A stretch of 23,044 bases of DNA from Bacilli bacterium (GTDB lineage: Bacteria; Bacillota_I; Bacilli_A; RF39; UBA660), in the NCBI GenBank assembly GCA_900772445.1, contig CAAHEL010000051.1:1-23044 (forward strand). Reading direction: 5' to 3'. The notes beneath the pieces are model-generated. The model saw only the letters and a list, made by a program, of their open reading frames with translations, had not been told where the DNA came from and did no database searches. Every line of letters starts with the position of its first letter. Position 1 is the stretch's first letter. A program made the position numbers and the translations under genes. Shown piece by piece: positions 22,386-23,044 of this stretch.

Positions 22386-22833
22386 GTTATATAGAAACTC
22401 TGATAAATTGACACGTTTATTAATGATTGGCTTAATAATTGAAATAGTCTCTTTTGCAGGTGCTTGTTTTGATATAAATACTTTAAAATATTGGTTTTGG
22501 ATTGGTGCAGGAATGACTATACTAGGATCTGTATTTTATATTGATTACTATGGCAGTGAAGGAAAAACATGGTTTAAAAAATTGGATAATAAAAGAAATA
22601 AAAATATTACAAGAAAATCATCTGAAATAATATTTACAACTGCAATAATAAGTACATTAATTTTTTGCTTGCCATTCATAGTAGAATTTTTTATCAAAGA
22701 TTTTTCAACAAATATAATTGTTATGTCAGTTATTTTAGTTGTATCAATCATTGAAACTATAATTATAAGATATATTGTTAAAAAAACTAAAGAACAAATG
22801 GAAGAAGTAATTGCATATATTGAGAAAAAATAA
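22375..22833 (+). CDS. Four-helix membrane protein paired with the repressor
   Basis: The 152-residue product has about four membrane helices, near 13-33, 38-56, 85-105 and 112-134, arranged as two hairpins separated by a basic loop (KKLDNKRNKNITRK), and a charged C-terminal helix. AAAGGAG inside the end of the repressor gene serves as ribosome site, so the two are coupled. No family is recognised. Possible roles include entry exclusion, signalling to the repressor or host modification; the sequence does not decide. Confidence 0.7.
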   Translation: MKDKLYRNSDKLTRLLMIGLIIEIVSFAGACFDINTLKYWFWIGAGMTILGSVFYIDYYGSEGKTWFKKLDNKRNKNITRKSSEIIFTTAIISTLIFCLPFIVEFFIKDFSTNIIVMSVILVVSIIETIIIRYIVKKTKEQMEEVIAYIEKK

Positions 22834-22889
22834 AAAATGACATTATGACATTAAGTATAGGTATATAAATACTAATGTCATAATGTCAT
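22834..22889 (-). terminator. Long hairpin between convergent genes
   Basis: ATGACATTATGACATTA (22838-22854) and its exact inverse (22873-22889) form a 17-bp stem, with inner GTAT/ATAC pairing. Each arm is itself a tandem 8-bp repeat, and a third TTGTCAT follows. On the - strand the hairpin runs into TTTTT, so it can end the converging XRE gene; on the + strand there is no T-run. Confidence 0.65.
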
Positions 22890-22921
22890 ATTGTCATAAG
22901 AAATAAAATATTAAAATAGCA

Positions 22922-23044
22922 CTACTTTTTTACTTTCCCACATAATTCGGAAAGGGATATTTTAAATTCTTTTGATAGCTTATATAGATTTGAAGTCGAG
23001 ATACATATTAGTCCCTTTTCATATCTAGTTATACATGCTTGCGT
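22922..23044 (-). CDS. XRE-family regulator, C-terminal part (5' end outside window)
   Basis: The frame is open to the window edge and stops at TAG. Its 40 residues, TQACITRYEKGL, then STSNLYKLSKEF, then SLSELCGKVKK, are the second half of an XRE helix-turn-helix domain, beginning in the recognition helix. It faces the other repressor gene. Whether it belongs to the element or to flanking DNA is not visible. Confidence 0.75.
   Translation of the reverse strand, partial: TQACITRYEKGLICISTSNLYKLSKEFKISLSELCGKVKK

Larger units (their letters stand above)
17260..23044. mobile_element. Integrative and mobilizable element (right end outside window)
   Basis: The set tyrosine integrase, MobV relaxase, RepA/DnaB-like ATPase, small DNA-binding protein and divergent XRE repressor is typical of integrative mobilizable elements of Bacillota. 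No coupling protein or type IV secretion genes are seen, so transfer would need a helper element. The integrase lies at the recG-proximal edge, as expected next to an attachment site, but without the right end I cannot find the direct repeat, so the left boundary is approximate. Confidence 0.75.

Noticed and set aside
21897..22833. Repressor and membrane protein as a toxin-antitoxin pair
   Set aside because: The second protein is a four-helix membrane protein of 152 residues without toxin features, and the order fits an element control unit equally well.
1..23044. Mycoplasma-type code with TGA as Trp
   Set aside because: TGA ends several intact genes (for example at 1617-1619, 14594-14596 and 14911-14913), and Trp positions in conserved motifs use TGG.
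12917..23044. A complete DGR cassette in the window
   Set aside because: No reverse transcriptase motif and no second copy resembling 13291-13440 could be found on either strand; only the target-like region is supported.

Overview
The window is very AT-rich (roughly a quarter GC by eye) and uses the standard bacterial code: several genes stop at TGA and Trp is TGG. The gene content is that of a low-GC Bacillota, Bacilli-like bacterium: a ComN-type regulator beside a fused SecDF, SpoIIP, Gram-positive sortase and wall-anchored adhesin genes, UvrC and RecG. An uncultivated gut Bacilli lineage (RF39-like) would fit, but that is inference.

Positions 1-17.0 kb are mostly chromosomal, all on the + strand. 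The 3' end of leuS is followed by a hairpin-rich gap. Next comes an overlapping cluster (possible ADP-ribosyltransferase-fold protein, uvrC, HAD phosphatase), then comN / DUF1653 / secDF / lipoprotein. A strong promoter with a dyad in its spacer leads a surface module: a thioester-domain adhesin with two Cna-B domains and a VPSTS sorting signal, a class-unassigned sortase and a multi-spanning membrane protein. After that lies an accessory patch (small membrane proteins, a decayed XRE regulator, an unknown anchored protein). The patch ends in a 5'-truncated surface-protein fragment whose last 150 bp jump to about 51% GC and carry many NNY codons explainable as mutated AAY. This looks like a diversity-generating retroelement (DGR) variable region without its retroelement in view. 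Then come spoIIP with a small partner, and recG.

Between recG and an integrase lies a compact structured RNA candidate (about 17094-17257) with its own promoter and terminator and two GAGA-capped hairpins. I could not assign it to a known class with certainty.

From about 17.26 kb to the window end is an integrative and mobilizable element. On the - strand, in transcription order, are a structured leader with a two-codon ORF and a perfect DnaA box, a small DNA-binding protein, a RepA/DnaB-like ATPase, an inverted-repeat cluster that probably holds oriT, a MobV-type relaxase and a tyrosine integrase. A divergent XRE repressor and a small membrane protein are read from the opposite strand across a shared operator region. 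A second XRE gene, cut by the window edge, converges on them behind a long hairpin. The integrase would move the element and the relaxase would mobilise it with help from another conjugative element. The ATPase plus DnaA box may allow replication of the excised form, and the XRE protein probably represses the whole set. The right end of the element is outside the window.
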